Assembly (NCBI GenBank): GCA_036172665.1
Contig: CM069870.1
Location: 43,048,001-43,112,000, forward strand
Origin: Prosopocoilus inquinatus
Taxonomy: Eukaryota > Arthropoda > Insecta > Coleoptera > Lucanidae
DNA length: 64,000 nt
Reading direction: 5' to 3'
Part shown: one piece after another, positions 39,861 to 53,700 of the stretch
Position numbering within the stretch: the first letter of the stretch is position 1
Layout: each line of letters starts with the position of its first letter
Translations under genes and position numbers: made by a program
The notes under the pieces: model-generated
Seen by the model: the letters and a program-made list of their open reading frames with translations, nothing else
Database searches by the model: none
What the model was told of the DNA's origin: nothing

Positions 39861-42800
39861 GTACCTAATCGATCCTTACTCATCTATCATGTTATTTGAC
39901 GTTTCGATGGACTCCAGTAACTCTAATGTGAGATACGAAGTTCTCGGACGCAGCTGAAGCTGGAAATAGTTTTAAATGAAACAACACGTATTAGCGTTGT
40001 TCCTGTGATGTATCTAAACGATCCTTACTTATCTAACATGCTATTTGACGTTTGGATGGACTCCAGTAAATCAGATGTGAGATACAAAGTTTTTGGACGC
40101 AGCAGGAGCTGGAAATAGTTTTAAACGAAACAACACCTATTAGCGTTGTTCCTGTGCTGTATCTAATCGATCCTTACTCATATATCATGTTATTTGGCGT
40201 TTCGATGGACTCCAGTAACTTTGATGTGAGATACGAAGTTCTCGGACGCAGCTGAAGCTGGAAATAGTTTTAAACGAAACAACACGTATTAGCGTTGTTC
40301 CTGTGATGTACCTAATCGATCCTTACTCATCTATCATGTTATTTGACGTTTCGATGGACTCCAGTAACTCTAATGTGAGATACGAAATTCTCGGACGCAG
40401 CAGAACCTGGAAATAGTTTTAAACGAAACAACACGCATTAGCGTTGTTCCTGTGATGTATCTAATCGATCCTTACTCATCTATCATGTTATTTGGCGTTT
40501 CGATGGACTCCAGTAACTTTGATGGGAGATACGAAGTTCTCGGACGCAGCTGAAGCTGGAAATAGTTTTAAATGAAACAACACGTATTAGCGTTGTTCCT
40601 GTGATGTATCTAAACGATCCTTACTTATCTAATATGTTATTTGACGTTTGGATGGACTCCAGTATGTCTGATGTGAGATACCAAGTTTTTGGACGCAGCA
40701 GGAACTGGAAATAGTTTTAAACGAAACAACACGTATTAGCGTTGTTCCTGTGCTGTATCTAATCGATCCTTACTCATATATCATGTTATTTGGCGTTTCG
40801 ATGGACTCCAGTAACTTTGATGTGAGATACGAAGTTCTCGGACGCAGCTGAAGCTGGAAATAGTTTTAAATGAAACAACAAGTATTAGCGTTGTTCCTGT
40901 GATGTATCTAAACGATCCTTACTTATCTAACATGTTATTTGACGTTTGGATGGACTCCAATAAGTCTGATGTGAGATACAAAGTTTTTGGACGCAGCAGG
41001 AGCTGGAAATAGTTTTAAACGAAACAACACGCATTAGCGTTGTTCCTGTGATGTATCTAATCGATCCTTACTCATCTATCATGTTATTTGACGTTTGGAT
41101 GGACTCCAGTAACTCTGATGTGAGATACAAAGTTTTTGGACGCAGCAGAAGCTGGAAATAGTTTTGAACGAAACAACACGTATTAGCGTTGTTCCTGTGA
41201 TGTATCTAATCGATCCTTACTTAGCTACTATGTTATTTGACGTTTCGATGGACTCCAGTAACTCTAATGTGAGATACGAAATTTTCGGACGCAGCAGAAG
41301 CTGGAAATAGTTTTAAACGAAACAACACGCATTAGCGTTGTTCCTGTGATGTATCTAATCGATCCTTACTCATATATCATGTTATTTGGCGTTTCGATGG
41401 ACTCCAGTAACTTTGATGTGAGATACGAAGTTCTCGGACGCAGCTGAAGCTGGAAATAGTTTTAAATGAAACAACAAGTATTAGCGTTGTTCCTGTGATG
41501 TATCTAAACGATCCTTACTTATCTAACATGTTATTTGACGTTTGGATGGACTCCAGTAAATCTGATGTGAGATACAAAGTTTTTGGACGCAGCAGGAGCT
41601 GGAAATAGTTTTAAACGAAACAACACGTATTAGCGTTGTTCCTGTGCTGCATCTAATCGATCCTTACTCATATATCATGTTATTTGGCGTTTCGATGGAC
41701 TCCAGTAACTTTGATGTGAGATACGAAGTTCTCGGACGCAGCTGAAGCTGGAAATAGTTTTAAATGAAACAACACGTATTAGCGTTGTTCCTGTGATGTA
41801 TCTAATCGATCCTTACTCATCTATCATGTTATTTGGCGTTTCGATGGACTCCAGTAGCTCTGATGTGAGACACGACGTTTTCTGAGGCAGCAGAAGCTCT
41901 AAATAGATTTAAACGAAACAACACGCATTAGCGTTCTTCCTGTGATGTATCTAATCGATCCTTACTCATCTATCATGTTATTTGGCGTTTCGATGGACTC
42001 CAGTAACTTTGATGTGAGATACGAAGTTCTCGGACGCAGCTGAAGCTGGAAATAGTTTTAAACGAAACAACACGCATTAGCGTTGTTCCTGTGATGTATC
42101 TAATCGATCCTTAATTATCTATCATGTTATTTGACGTTTGGATGGACTCCAGTAACCCTGACGTGAGATACGAAGTTCTCGGACGCAGCAGAAGCTGGAA
42201 ATAGTTTTAAACGAAACAACACGCATTAGCGTTGTTCCTGTGATGTATCTAATCGATCCTTACTTATCTATCATGTTATTTGACGTTTGGATGGACTCCA
42301 GTAGCTCTGATGTGAGATACGACGTTTTCTGAGGTAGCACAAGGTGGAAATAGATTTAAACGAAACAACACGCATTAGCGTTCTTCCTGTGATGTATCTA
42401 ATCGATCCTTACTCATCTATCATGTTATTTGGCGTTTCGATGGACTCCAGTAACTTTGATGTGAGATACGAAGTTCTCGGACGCAGCTGAAGCTGGAAAT
42501 AGTTTTGAATGAAACAACACGTATTAGCGTTGTTCCTGTGATGTATCTAAACGATCCTTACTTATCTAACATGTTATTTGACGTTTGGATGGACTCCAGT
42601 AAATCTGATGTGAGATACAAAGTTCTTGGACGCAGCAGGAGCTGGAAATAGTTTTAAACGAAACAACACGTATTAGCGTTGTTCCTGTGCTGTATCTAAT
42701 CGATCCTTACTCATATATCATGTTATTTGGCGTTTCGATGGACTCCAGTAACTTTGATGTGAGATACGAAGTTCTCGGACGCAGCTGAAGCTGGAAATAG

Positions 42801-44480
42801 TTTTAAATGAAACAACAAGTATTAGCGTTGTTCCTGTGATGTATCTAAACGATCCTTACTTATCTAACATGTTATTTGACGTTTGGATGGACTCCAATAA
42901 GTCTGATGTGAGATACAAAGTTCTCGGACGCAGCGGAAGCTGGAAATAGTTTTAAATGAAACAACATGTATTAGCGTTGTTCCTGTGATGTATCTAAACC
43001 ATCCTTACTTATCTAACATTGTTATTTGACGTTTGGATGGGCTCCAGTAAGTCTGATGTGAGATACCAAGTTTTTGGACGCAGCAGGAGCTGGAAATAGT
43101 TTTAAACGAAACAACACGTATTAGCGTTGTTCCTGTGCTGTATCTAATCGATCCTTACTCATATATCATGTTATTTGGCGTTTCGATGGACTCCAGTAAC
43201 TTTGATGTGAGATACGAAGTTCTCGGACGCAGCTGAAGCTGGAAATAGTTTTAAATGAAACAACACGTATTAGCGTTGTTCCTGTGATGTATCTAAACGA
43301 TCCTTACTTATCTAACATGTTATTTGACGTTTGGATGGACTCCAGTAAGTCTGATGTGAGATACAAAGTTTTTGGACGCAGCAGGAGCTGGAAATAGTTT
43401 TAAACGAAACAACACGCATTAGCGTTGTTCCTGTGATGTATCTAATCGATCCTTACTCATCTATCATGTTATTTGACGCTTCGATGGACTCCAGTAACTC
43501 TAATGTGAGAAACGAAATTTTCGGACGCAGCAGAAGCTGGAAATAGTTTTAAACGAAACAACACGCATTAGCGTTGTTCCTGTGATGTATCTAATCGATC
43601 CTTACTTATCTATCATGTTATTTGACGTTTGGATGGACTCCAGTAACCCTGACTTGAGATACGAAGTTCTCGGACGCAGCAGAACCTGGAAATAGTTTTA
43701 AACGAAACAACACGCATTAGCGTTGTTCCTGTGATGTATTTAATCGATCTTTACTCATCTATCATGTTATTTGGCGTTTCGATGAACTCCAGTAACTTTG
43801 ATGGGAGATACGAAGTTCTCGGACGCAGCTGAAGCTGGAAATAGTTTTAAATGAAACAACACGTATTAGCGTTGTTCCTGTGATGTATCTAAACGATCCT
43901 TACTTATCTAACATGTTATTTGACGTTTGGATGGACTCCAGTAAGTCTGATGTGAGATACAAAGTTCTTGGACGCAGCAGGAGCTGGAAATAGTTTTAAA
44001 CGAAACAACACGTATTAGCGTTGTTCCTGTGCTGTATCTAATCGATCCTTACTCATATATCATGTTATTTGGCGTTTCGATGGACTCCAGTAACTTTGAT
44101 GTGAGATACGAAGTTCTCGGACGCAGCTGAAGCTGGAAATAGTTTTAAATGAAACAACACGTATTACCGTTGTTCCTGTGATGTATCTAAACGATCCTTA
44201 CTTATCTAACATGTTATTTGACGTTTGGATGGACTCCAGTAAGTCTGATGTGAGATACAAAGTTTTTGGACGCAGCAGGAGCTGGAAATAGTTTTAAACG
44301 AAACAACACGCATTAGCGTTGTTCCTGTGATGTATCTAATCGATCCTTACTCATCTATCATGTTATTTGACGTTTGGATGGACTCCAGTAACTCTGATGT
44401 GAGATACAAAGTTTTTGGACGCAGCAGGAGCTGGAAATAGTTTTAAACGAAACAACACGCATTAGCGTTGTTCCTGTGAT
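39861..44480 (+). repeat. HOR-B copy 5 (31 monomers, 4,620 bp)
   Basis: This is a full-length copy, at an offset of 14,903 bp from copy 3: GTACCTAAT lies at 24958 and 39861, ACACCT at 25230 and 40133, and TCTGAGG at 26980 and 41883. Differences from copy 3 include AGTATGTCTG near 40,663, CATATATC near 41,371 and CAAGTATT near 41,474. Confidence 0.86.
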
Positions 44481-47400
44481 GTACCTAATCGATCCTTACT
44501 CATCTATCATGTTATTTGACGTTTCGATGGACTCCAGTAACTCTAATGTGAGATACGAAATTCTCGGACGCAGCAGAACCTGGAAATAGTTTTAAACGAA
44601 ACAACACGCATTAGCGTTGTTCCTGTGATGTATCTAATCGATCCTTACTCATCTATCATGTTATTTGGCGTTTCGATGGACTCCAGTAACTTTGATGGGA
44701 GATACGAAGTTCTCGGACGCAGCTGAAGCTGGAAATAGTTTTAAATGAAACAACACGTATTAGCGTTGTTCCTGTGATGTATCTAAACGATCCTTACTTA
44801 TCTAATATGTTATTTGACGTTTGGATGGACTCCAGTAAGTCTGATGTGAGATACCAAGTTTTTGGACGCAGCAGGAACTGGAAATAGTTTTAAACGAAAC
44901 AACACGTATTAGCGTTGTTCCTGTGCTGTATCTAATCGATCCTTACTCATATATCATGTTATTTGGCGTTTCGATGGACTCCAGTAACTTTGATGTGAGA
45001 TACGAAGTTCTCGGACGCAGCTGAAGCTGGAAATAGTTTTAAATGAAACAACAAGTATTAGCGTTGTTCCTGTGATGTATCTAAACGATCCTTACTTATC
45101 TAACATGTTATTTGACGTTTGGATGGACTCCAATAAGTCTGATGTGAGATACAAAGTTTTTGGACGCAGCAGGAGCTGGAAATAGTTTTAAACGAAACAA
45201 CACGCATTAGCGTTGTTCCTGTGATGTATCTAATCGATCCTTACTCATCTATCATGTTATTTGACGTTTGGATGGACTCCAGTAACTCTGATGTGAGATA
45301 CAAAGTTTTTGGACGCAGCAGAAGCTGGAAATAGTTTTGAACGTAACAACACGTATTAGCGTTGTTCCTGTGATGTATCTAATCGATCCTTACTTAGCTA
45401 CTATGTTATTTGACGTTTCGATGGACTCCAGTAACTCTAATGTGAGATACGAAATTTTCGGACGCAGCAGAAGCTGGAAATAGTTTTAAACGAAACAACA
45501 CGCATTAGCGTTGTTCCTGTGATGTATCTAATCGATCCTTACTCATCTATCATGTTATTTGGCGTTTCGATGGACTCCAGTAACTTTGATGTGAGATACG
45601 AAGTTCTCGGACGCAGCTGAAGCTGGAAATAGTTTTAAATGAAACAACACGTATTAGCGTTGTTCCTGTGATGTATCTAAACGATCCTTACTTATCTAAC
45701 ATGTTATTTGACGTTTGGATGGACTCCAGTAAATCTGATGTGAGATACAAAGTTTTTGGACGCAGCAGGAGCTGGAAATAGTTTTAAACGAAACAACACG
45801 TATTAGCGTTGTTCCTGTGCTGCATCTAATCGATCCTTACTCATATATCATGTTATTTGGCGTTTCGATGGACTCCAGTAACTTTGATGTGAGATACGAA
45901 GTTCTCGGACGCAGCTGAAGCTGGAAATAGTTTTAAATGAAACAACACGTATTAGCGTTGTTCCTGTGATGTATCTAATCGATCCTTACTCATCTATCAT
46001 GTTATTTGGCGTTTCGATGGACTCCAGTAGCTCTGATGTGAGACACGACGTTTTCTGAGGCAGCAGAAGCTCTAAATAGATTTAAACGAAACAACACGCA
46101 TTAGCGTTCTTCCTGTGATGTATCTAATCGATCCTTACTCATCTATCATGTTATTTGGCGTTTCGATGGACTCCAGTAACTTTGATGTGAAATACGAAGT
46201 TCTCGGACGCAGCTGAAGCTGGAAATAGTTTTAAACGAAACAACACGCATTAGCGTTGTTCCTGTGATGTATCTAATCGATCCTTAATTATCTATCATGT
46301 TATTTGACGTTTGGATGGACTCCAGTAACCCTGACGTGAGATACGAAGTTCTCGGACGCAGCAGAAGCTGGAAATAGTTTTAAACGAAACAACACGCATT
46401 AGCGTTGTTCCTGTGATGTATCTAATCGATCCTTACTTATCTATCATGTTATTTGACGTTTGGATGGACTCCAGTAGCTCTGATGTGAGATACGACGTTT
46501 TCTGAGGCAGCACAAGGTGGAAATAGATTTAAACGAAACAACACGCATTAGCGTTCTTCCTGTGATGTATCTAATCGATCCTTACTCATCTATCATGTTA
46601 TTTGGCGTTTCGATGGACTCCAGTAACTTTGATGTGAGATACGAAGTTCTCGGACGCAGCTGAAGCTGGAAATAGTTTTAAATGAAACAACATGTATTAG
46701 CGTTGTTCCTGTGATGTATCTAAACCATCCTTACTTATCTAACATTGTTATTTGACGTTTGGATGGGCTCCAGTAAGTCTGATGTGAGATACCAAGTTTT
46801 TGGACGCAGCAGGAGCTGGAAATAGTTTTAAACGAAACAACACGTATTAGCGTTGTTCCTGTGCTGTATCTAATCGATCCTTACTCATATATCATGTTAT
46901 TTGGCGTTTCGATGGACTCCAGTAACTTTGATGTGAGATACGAAGTTCTCGGACGCAGCTGAAGCTGGAAATAGTTTTAAATGAAACAACACGTATTAGC
47001 GTTGTTCCTGTGATGTATCTAAACGATCCTTACTTATCTAACATGTTATTTGACGTTTGGATGGACTCCAGTAAGTCTGATGTGAGATACAAAGTTTTTG
47101 GACGCAGCAGGAGCTGGAAATAGTTTTAAACGAAACAACACGCATTAGCGTTGTTCCTGTGATGTATCTAATCGATCCTTACTCATCTATCATGTTATTT
47201 GACGCTTCGATGGACTCCAGTAACTCTAATGTGAGAAACGAAATTTTCGGACGCAGCAGAAGCTGGAAATAGTTTTAAACGAAACAACACGCATTAGCGT
47301 TGTCCCTGTGATGTATCTAATCGATCCTTACTTATCTATCATGTTATTTGACGTTTGGATGGACTCCAGTAACCCTGACTTGAGATACGAAGTTCTCGGA

Positions 47401-48136
47401 CGCAGCAGAACCTGGAAATAGTTTTAAACGAAACAACACGCATTAGCGTTGTTCCTGTGATGTATTTAATCGATCTTTACTCATCTATCATGTTATTTGG
47501 CGTTTCGATGAACTCCAGTAACTTTGATGGGAGATACGAAGTTCTCGGACGCAGCTGAAGCTGGAAATAGTTTTAAATGAAACAACACGTATTAGCGTTG
47601 TTCCTGTGATGTATCTAAACGATCCTTACTTATCTAACATGTTATTTGACGTTTGGATGGACTCCAGTAAGTCTGATGTGAGATACAAAGTTCTTGGACG
47701 CAGCAGGAGCTGGAAATAGTTTTAAACTAAACAACACGTATTAGCGTTGTTCCTGTGCTGTATCTAATCGATCCTTACTCATATATCATGTTATTTGGCG
47801 TTTCGATGGACTCCAGTAACTTTGATGTGAGATACGAAGTTCTCGGACGCAGCTGAAGCTGGAAATAGTTTTAAATGAAACAACACGTATTACCGTTGTT
47901 CCTGTGATGTATCTAAACGATCCTTACTTATCTAACATGTTATTTGACGTTTGGATGGACTCCAGTAAGTCTGATGTGAGATACAAAGTTTTTGGACGCA
48001 GCAGGAGCTGGAAATAGTTTTAAACGAAACAACACGCATTAGCGTTGTTCCTGTGATGTATCTAATCGATCCTTACTCATCTATCATGTTATTTGACGTT
48101 TGGATGGACTCCAGTAACTCTGATGTGAGATACAAA
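44481..48136 (+). repeat. HOR-B copy 6, contracted version with a second 3-monomer loss
   Basis: This copy corresponds to copy 4: both lack the same three monomers after GTACCTAAT and both carry GTTGTCCCTGTG (32843 and 47299). In addition, near 46,680 the CTTTGATG monomer that follows the GTTCTTCC marker passes directly into the CATGTATTAG monomer, so three monomers (447 bp) present at the matching site of copy 4 are missing. This changes the offset between the two regions from 14,903 to 14,456 bp. A private GAACGTAACAAC stands near 45,340. Confidence 0.84.
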
Positions 48137-49678
48137 GTTTTTGGACGCAGCAGAAGCTGGAAATAGTTTTGAACGAAACAACACGTATTAGCGTTGTTCC
48201 TGTGATGTATCTAATCGATCCTTACTTAGCTACTATTTTATTTGACGTTTCGATGGACTCCAGTAACTCTAATATGAGATACGAAATTTTCGGACGCAGC
48301 AGAAGCTGGAAATAGTTTTAAACGAAACAACACGCATTAGCGTTGTTCCTGTGATGTATCTAATCGATCCTTACTCATCTATCATGTTATTTGGCGTTTC
48401 GATGGACTCCAGTAACTTTGATGTGAGATACGAAGTTCTCGGACGCAGCTGAAGCTGGAAATAGTTTTAAATGAAACAACACGTATTAGCGTTGTTCCTG
48501 TGATGTATCTAAACGATCCTTACTTATCTAACATGTTATTTGACGTTTGGATGGACTCCAGTAAGTCTGATGTGAGATACAAAGTTCTTGGACGCAGCAG
48601 GAGCTGGAAATAGTTTTAAACGAAACAACACATATTAGCGTTGTTCCTGTGCTGTATCTAATCGATCCTTACTCATATATCATGTTATTTGGCGTTTCGA
48701 TGGACTCCAGTAACTTTGATGTGAGATACGAAGTTCTCGGACGCAGCTGAAGCTGGAAATAGTTTTAAATGAAACAACACGTATTAGCGTTGTTCCTGTG
48801 ATGTATCTAAACGATCCTTACTTATCTAACATGTTATTTGACGTTTGGATGGACTCCAGTAAGTCTGATGTGAGATACAAAGTTTTTGGACGCAGCAGGA
48901 GCTGGAAATAGTTTTAAACGAAACAACACGCATTAGCGTTGTTCCTGTGATGTATCTAATCGATCCTTACTCATCTATCATGTTATTTGACGCTTCGATG
49001 GACTCCAGTAACTCTAATGTGAGAAACGAAATTTTCGGACGCAGCAGAAGCTGGAAATAGTTTTAAACGAAACAACACGCATTAGCGTTGTTCCTGTGAT
49101 GTATCTAATCGATCCTTACTTATCTATCATGTTATTTGACGTTTGGATGGACTCCAGTAACCCTGACTTGAGATACGAAGTTCTCGGACGCAGCAGAACC
49201 TGGAAATAGTTTTAAACGAAACAACACGCATTAGCGTTGTTCCTGTGATGTATTTAATCGATCTTTACTCATCTATCATGTTATTTGGCGTTTCGATGGA
49301 CTCCAGTAACTTTGATGGGAGATACGAAGTTCTCGGACGCAGCTGAAGCTGGAAATAGTTTTAAATGAAACAACACGTATTAGCGTTGTTCCTGTGATGT
49401 ATCTAAACGATCCTTACTTATCTAACATGTTATTTGACGTTTGGATGGACTCCAGTAAGTCTGATGTGAGATACAAAGTTCTTGGACGCAGCAGGAGCTG
49501 GAAATAGTTTTAAACGAAACAACACGTATTAGCGTTGTTCCTGTGCTGTATCTAATCGATCCTTACTCATATATCATGTTATTTGGCGTTTCGATGGACT
49601 CCAGTAACTTTGATGTGAGATACGAAGTTCTCGGACGCAGCTGAAGCTGGAAATAGTTTTAAATGAAACAACACGTAT
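47891..49678 (+). repeat. 12-monomer (1,788-bp) duplication unit
   Basis: TACCGTTG lies at 47891 and 49679. This unit is the partner of 33,435-35,222 at an offset of 14,456 bp and was probably carried along with the larger duplication rather than arising separately. Confidence 0.83.
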
Positions 49679-50716
49679 TACCGTTGTTCCTGTGATGTAT
49701 CTAAACGATCCTTACTTATCTAACATGTTATTTGACGTTTGGATGGACTCCAGTAAGTCTGATGTGAGATACAAAGTTTTTGGACGCAGCAGAAGCTGGA
49801 AATAGTTTTGAACGAAACAACACGTATTAGCGTTGTTCCTGTGATGTATCTAATCGATCCTTACTCAGCTACTATTTTATTTGACGTTTCGATGGACTCC
49901 AGTAACTCTAATGTGAGATACGAAATTTTCGGACGCAGCAGAAGCTGGAAATAGTTTTAAACGGAACAACACGCATTAGCGTTGTTCCTGTGATGTATCT
50001 AATCGATCCTTACTCATCTATCATGTTATTTGGCGTTTCGATGGACTCCAGTAACTTTGATGTGAGATACGAAGTTCTCGGACGCAGCTGAAGCTGGAAA
50101 TAGTTTTAAATGAAACAACACGTATTAGCGTAGTTCCTGTGATGTATCTAAACGATCCTTACTTATCTAATATGTTATTTGACGTTTGGATGGACTCCAG
50201 TAAGTCTGATGTGAGATACAAAGTTCTTGGACGCAGCAGGAGCTGGAAATAGTTTTAAACGAAACAACACGTATTAGCGTTGTTCCTGTGCTGTATCTAA
50301 TCGATCCTTACTTATATATCATGTTATTTGGCGTTTCGATGGGCTCCAGTAACTTTGATGTGAGATACGAAGTTCTCGGACGCAGCTGAAGCTGGAAATA
50401 GTTTTAAATGAAACAACACGTATTAGCGTTGTTCCTGTGATGTATCTAAACGATCCTTACTTATCTAACATGTTATTTGACGTTTGGATGGACTCCAGTA
50501 ATTCTGATGTGAGATACAAAGTTCTTGGACGTAGCAGGAGCTGGAAATAGTTTTAAACGAAACAACACGTATTAGCGTTGTTCCTGTGCTGTATCTAATC
50601 GATCCTTACTCATATATCATGTTATTTGGCGTTTCGATGGACTCCAGTAACTTTGATGTGAGATACGAAGTTCTCGGACGCAGCTGAAGCTGGAAATAGT
50701 TTTAAATGAAACAACA
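48137..50716 (+). repeat. HOR-B variant cassette, second copy
   Basis: This stretch repeats the cassette at 33,681-36,260. The private variants AATATGAG (48271), ACACATATT (48628), CGGAAC (49962), AGCGTAGTTCC (50127), GATGGGCTCC (50338) and GGACGTAGCA (50527) all lie exactly 14,456 bp from their first-copy partners. One difference seen is TAATATG near 50,169 against TAACATG in the first copy. The match ends near 50,716, where CACGTATT stands in place of CAAGTATT. Confidence 0.86.
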
Positions 50717-53700
50717 CGTATTAGCGTTGTTCCTGTGATGTATCTAAACGATCCTTACTTATCTAACATGTTATTTGACGTTTGGATGGACTCCAGTAAG
50801 TCTGATGTGAGATACCAAGTTTTTGGACGCAGCAGGAGCTGGAAATAGTTTTAAACGAAACAACACGTATTAGCGTTGTTCCTGTGCTGTATCTAATCGA
50901 TCCTTACTCATATATCATGTTATTTGGCGTTTCGATGGACTCCAGTAACTTTGATGTGAGATACGAAGTTCTCGGACGCAGCTGAAGCTGGAAATAGTTT
51001 TAAATGAAACAACACGTATTAGCGTTGTTCCTGTGATGTATCTAAACGATCCTTACTTATCTAACATGTTATTTGACGTTTGGATGGACTCCAGTAAGTC
51101 TGATGTGAGATACAAAATTTTTGGACGCAGCAGGAGCTGGAAATAGTTTTAAACGAAACAACACGCATTAGCGTTGTTCCTGTGATGTATCTAATCGATC
51201 CTTACTCATCTATCATGTTATTTGGCGTTTCGATGGACTCCAGTAACTTTGATGTGAGATACGAAGTTCTCGGACGCAGCTGAAGCTGGAAATAGTTTTA
51301 AATGAAACAACACGTATTAGCGTTGTTCCTGTGATGTATCTAAACGATCCTTACTTATCTAACATGTTATTTGACGTTTGGATGGACTCCAGTAAGTCTG
51401 ATGTGAGATACAAAGTTCTTGGACGCAGCAGGAGCTGGAAATAGTTTTAAACGAAACAACACGTATTAGCGTTGTCCCTGTGCTATATCTAATCGATCCT
51501 TACTCATATATCATGTTATTTGACGTTTCTATGGACTCCAGTAACTTTGATGTGAGATACGAAGTTCTCGGACGCAGCAGAAGCTGGAAATAGTTTTAAA
51601 CGAAACAACACGCATTAGCGTTGTTCCTGTGATGTATCTAATCGATCCTTACTCATCTATCATGTTATTTGGCGTTTCGATGGACTCCAGTAACTTTGAT
51701 GTGAGATACGAAGTTCTCGGACGCAGCTGAAGCTGGAAATAGTTTTAAATGAAACAACACGTATTAGCGTTGTTCCTGTGATGTATCTAAACGATCCTTA
51801 CTTATCTAACATGTTATTTGACGTTTGGATGGACTCCAGTAAATCTGATGTGAGATAGAAAGTTTTTGGACGCAGCAGGAGCTGGAAATAGTTTTAAACG
51901 AAACAACACGTATTAGCGTTGTTCCTGTGCTGTATCTAATCGATCCTTACTCATATATCATGTTATTTGGCGTTTCGATGGACTCCAGTAACTTTGATGT
52001 GAGATACGAAGTTCTCGGACGCAGCTGAAGCTGGAGATAGTTTTAAATGAAACAACACGTATTAGCGTTGTTCCTGTGATGTATCTAATCGATCCTTACT
52101 CATCTATCATGTTATTTGGCGTTTCGATGGACTCCAGTAGCTCTGATGTGAGACACGACGTTTTCTGAGGCAGGAGAAGCTGGAAATAGATTTAAACGAA
52201 ACAACACGCATTAGCGTTCTTCCTGTGATGTATCTAATCGATCCTTACTCATCTATCATGTTATTTGGCGTTTCGATGGACTCCAGTAACTTTGATGTGA
52301 GATACGAAGTTCTCGGACGCAGCTGAAGCTGGAAATAGTTTTAAACGAAACAACACGCATTAGCGTTATTCCTGTGATGTATCTAATCGATCCTTAATTA
52401 TCTATCATGTTATTTGACGTTTGGATGGACTCCAGTAAGTCTGATGTGAGATACAAAGTTTTTGGATGCAGCAGGAGCTGGAAATAGTTTTAAAGGAAAC
52501 AACACGTATTAGCGTTGTTCCTGTGCTGTATCTAATCGATCCTTACTCATATATCATGTTATTTGGCGTTTCGATGGACTCCAGTAGCTCTGATGTGAGA
52601 TACGAAGTTTTCGGACGCAGCAGAAGCTGGAAATAGTTTTAAACGAAACAACACGTATTAGCGTTGTTCCTGTGATGTACCTAATCGATCCTTACTCATC
52701 TATCATGTTATTTGACGTTTCGATGGACTCCAGTAACTCTAATGTGAGATACGAAATTCTCGGACGCAGCAGAACCTGGAAATAGTTTTAAACGAAACAA
52801 CACGCATTAGCGTTGTTCCTGTGATGTATCTAATCGATCCTTACTCATCTATCATGTTATTTGACGTTTGAATGGACTCCAGTAACTCTGATGTGAGATA
52901 CAAAGTTTTTGGACGCAGCAGAAGCTGGAAATAGTTTTGAACGAAACAACACGTATTAGCGTTGTTCCTGTGATGTATCTAATCGATCCTTACTTAGCTA
53001 CTGTGTTATTTGACGTTTCGATGGACTCCAGTAACTCTAATGTGAGATACGAAATTTTCGGACGCAGCAGAAGCTGGAAATAGTTTTAAACGAAACAACA
53101 CGCATTAGCGTTGTTCCTGTGATGTATCTAATCGATCCTTACTCATCTATCATGTTATTTGGCGTTTCGATGGACTCCAGTAACTTTGATGTGAGATACG
53201 AAGTTCTCGGACGCAGCTGAAGCTGGAAATAGTTTTAAATGAAACAACACGTATTAGCGTTGTTCCTGTGATGTATCTAAACGATCCTTACTTATCTAAC
53301 ATGTTATCTGACGTTTGGATGGACTCCAGTAAATCTGATGTGAGATACAAAGTTTTTGGACGCAGCAGGAGCTGGAAATAGTTTTAAACGAAACAACACG
53401 TATTAGCGTTGTTCCTGTGCTGTATCTAATCGATCCTTACTCATATATCATGTTATTTGGCGTTTCGATGGACTCCAGTAACTTTGATGTGAGATACGAA
53501 GTTCTCGGACGCAGCTGAAGCTGGAAATAGTTTTAAATGAAACAACACGTATTAGCGTTGTTCCTGTGATGTATCTAAACCATCCTTACTTATCTAACAT
53601 TGTTATTTGACGTTTGGATGGACTCCAGTAAGTCTGATGTGAGATACCAAGTTTTTGGACGCAGCAGGAGCTGGAAATAGTTTTAAACGAAACAACACGT

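Larger units (their letters stand above)
15569..50716 (+). repeat. HOR family B block, 31-monomer unit of 4,620 bp
   Basis: Several private markers recur together. GTACCTAAT lies at 15569, 20189, 24958, 29578, 39861 and 44481. The TCTGAGG box in the GAAGCTCTAAATAG subtype lies at 17591, 22211, 26980, 31153, 37263, 41883 and 46056, and a related GAAGCTGG form at 52166. The inserted-base variant AACATTGTT lies at 18725, 23345, 28114, 32287, 38397, 43017 and 46743. TACCGTTG lies at 19873, 24642, 29262, 33435, 35223, 39545, 44165, 47891 and 49679. The commonest spacing is 4,620 bp, that is 31 x 149 + 1, and the odd base is the extra T of AACATTGTT carried by each unit. Other spacings are 4,769 (32), 4,173 (28) and 6,110 (41 monomers). 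A 31-monomer unit is long for a satellite HOR. Confidence 0.88.
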
